NCBI GenBank assembly: GCA_011391855.1 | Contig: JAABPT010000128.1 | Span: 1-5,844, forward strand | DNA: 5,844 nt | From: Burkholderiales bacterium | GTDB taxonomy: Bacteria; Pseudomonadota; Gammaproteobacteria; Burkholderiales; Burkholderiaceae_C | Direction: 5' to 3' | In this document: positions 5,635 through 5,844 of the stretch, one piece after another | How the letters are laid out: the number at the start of each line of letters is the position of its first letter | How positions within the stretch are numbered: the first letter of the stretch is position 1 | Translations under genes and position numbers: made by a program | Notes under the pieces: generated by a model | The model's database searches: none | The model's input: the letters and a program-made list of their open reading frames with translations, nothing else | What the model was told of the DNA's origin: nothing

Positions 5635-5663
5635 ATATCGGCTGGCCCGGCGGGCAGCTTGAG
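5635..5663 (-). promoter_or_regulatory. Sigma-28 (FliA) promoter for the fliS operon
   Basis: On the minus strand, CTCAAGCTG (-35 region, 5663-5655) is followed after 12 bases by GCCGATAT (-10 region, 5642-5635). The known FliA consensus is TAAAGTTT, 11 bases, GCCGATAA. The -10 matches 7 of 8; the -35 is weaker and the spacer is one base longer. The site points at fliS and would start transcription about 30 nt before its ATG. It sits in one of the few AT-containing stretches of the window (ATATAT), which makes chance occurrence less likely. All six genes to position 931 could be driven from it. Confidence 0.75.
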
Positions 5664-5710
5664 CGCGGCATCGGCGGGTGAAACACCGGCGGCGGCCAGC
5701 CCGGCGGGCA

Positions 5711-5758
5711 CGGCAGGCCCGCGGTTCAGGGCGACCACGGGCGGGCCCGGGCCTGCCG
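5711..5758. repeat. 11-bp inverted repeat upstream of the fliS promoter
   Basis: CGGCAGGCCCG (5711-5721) and CGGGCCTGCCG (5748-5758) are perfect inverted copies separated by 26 nt. They lie upstream of the sigma-28 site, outside any convincing gene. The likely role is a stem that ends or stabilises the 3' end of the gene to the right (fliD by synteny). A regulator-binding dyad is the alternative. There is no T tract, so an intrinsic terminator is not proven. Confidence 0.5.
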
Positions 5759-5844
5759 ACCCGGGCACCGATGGGAACGAACCGCGCGCATGGCTGCGCC
5801 GAGCCACGCGGCGCGCTCGCCCGCTTGCTCGGTCGGTCGATCAG

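Larger units (their letters stand above)
5597..5844. other. Non-coding region upstream of fliS
   Basis: No frame on either strand resembles a known protein in these 248 bases. The open frames here are GC-driven shadows. It contains the fliS leader, the sigma-28 promoter and an inverted repeat. In one minus-strand frame a TGA sits at 5843-5841, so the gene to the right (fliD expected) might end right at the window edge, but its coding sequence is not included and this cannot be confirmed. Confidence 0.6.

Noticed and set aside
5103..5807. A 234-codon minus-strand frame across fliS and its upstream region
   Set aside because: It shares the fliS region in another frame, is low-complexity Arg/Pro/Ala with no recognisable motif, and fliS is clearly the coding frame. 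I also looked for a FliD C-terminus here and found none.

Overview
The window is very GC-rich, with strong G/C bias at third codon positions. Its protein repertoire fits a motile betaproteobacterium. The sequence of FliE, FliT and the YcgR-type brake, and the PilE/FimT pilins, point to the order Burkholderiales (Comamonadaceae/Rubrivivax-like lineages). That placement is inference from protein style and gene content, not from a marker gene. Everything here belongs to one flagellar locus, with an accessory cassette built into it.

Layout, left to right. (1) 1-372, minus: the N-terminal 124 codons of fliF (MS ring), cut by the window edge. (2) 373-530: a divergent fliF/fliE control region with an 11-bp tandem repeat and a wide 8-bp dyad. 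(3) 531-887, plus: complete fliE. (4) 888-930: a 43-bp convergent gap filled by a strong GC hairpin. (5) 931-5596, minus: a compact run of six genes reading fliS > fliT > ycgR-like PilZ brake > PilE-like pilin > FimT/GspH pilin > membrane GGDEF-EAL protein. Gaps are 37, 18, -4, 8 and -7 bp, so this is almost certainly one operon. (6) 5597-5844: a non-coding leader with a convincing sigma-28 (FliA) promoter (-10 GCCGATAT) and, further upstream, an 11-bp inverted repeat that may end the preceding gene. fliD is expected there by synteny but is not visible.

The genes make functional sense together. FliS and FliT are chaperones for flagellin and the filament cap. The PilZ protein would slow the motor when c-di-GMP is high. 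The EAL protein would destroy c-di-GMP, since its EAL active site looks complete while its GGDEF site is degenerate. This places a brake and the enzyme that releases it in one late-flagellar transcription unit, comparable to the FliA-dependent ycgR and pdeH genes of E. coli. The unexpected part is two type IV (minor) pilin genes translationally linked between them. One carries a 42-residue arginine-rich leader; the other carries a GRxR motif like the one tied to DNA binding in Legionella FimT. The order fliS-fliT-[cargo]-><-fliE / fliF matches the E. coli fliDST-[amyA, yed genes]-fliE-fliF order, so the fliT-fliE interval looks like a cargo slot. I see no transposase, tRNA, rRNA or CRISPR array.
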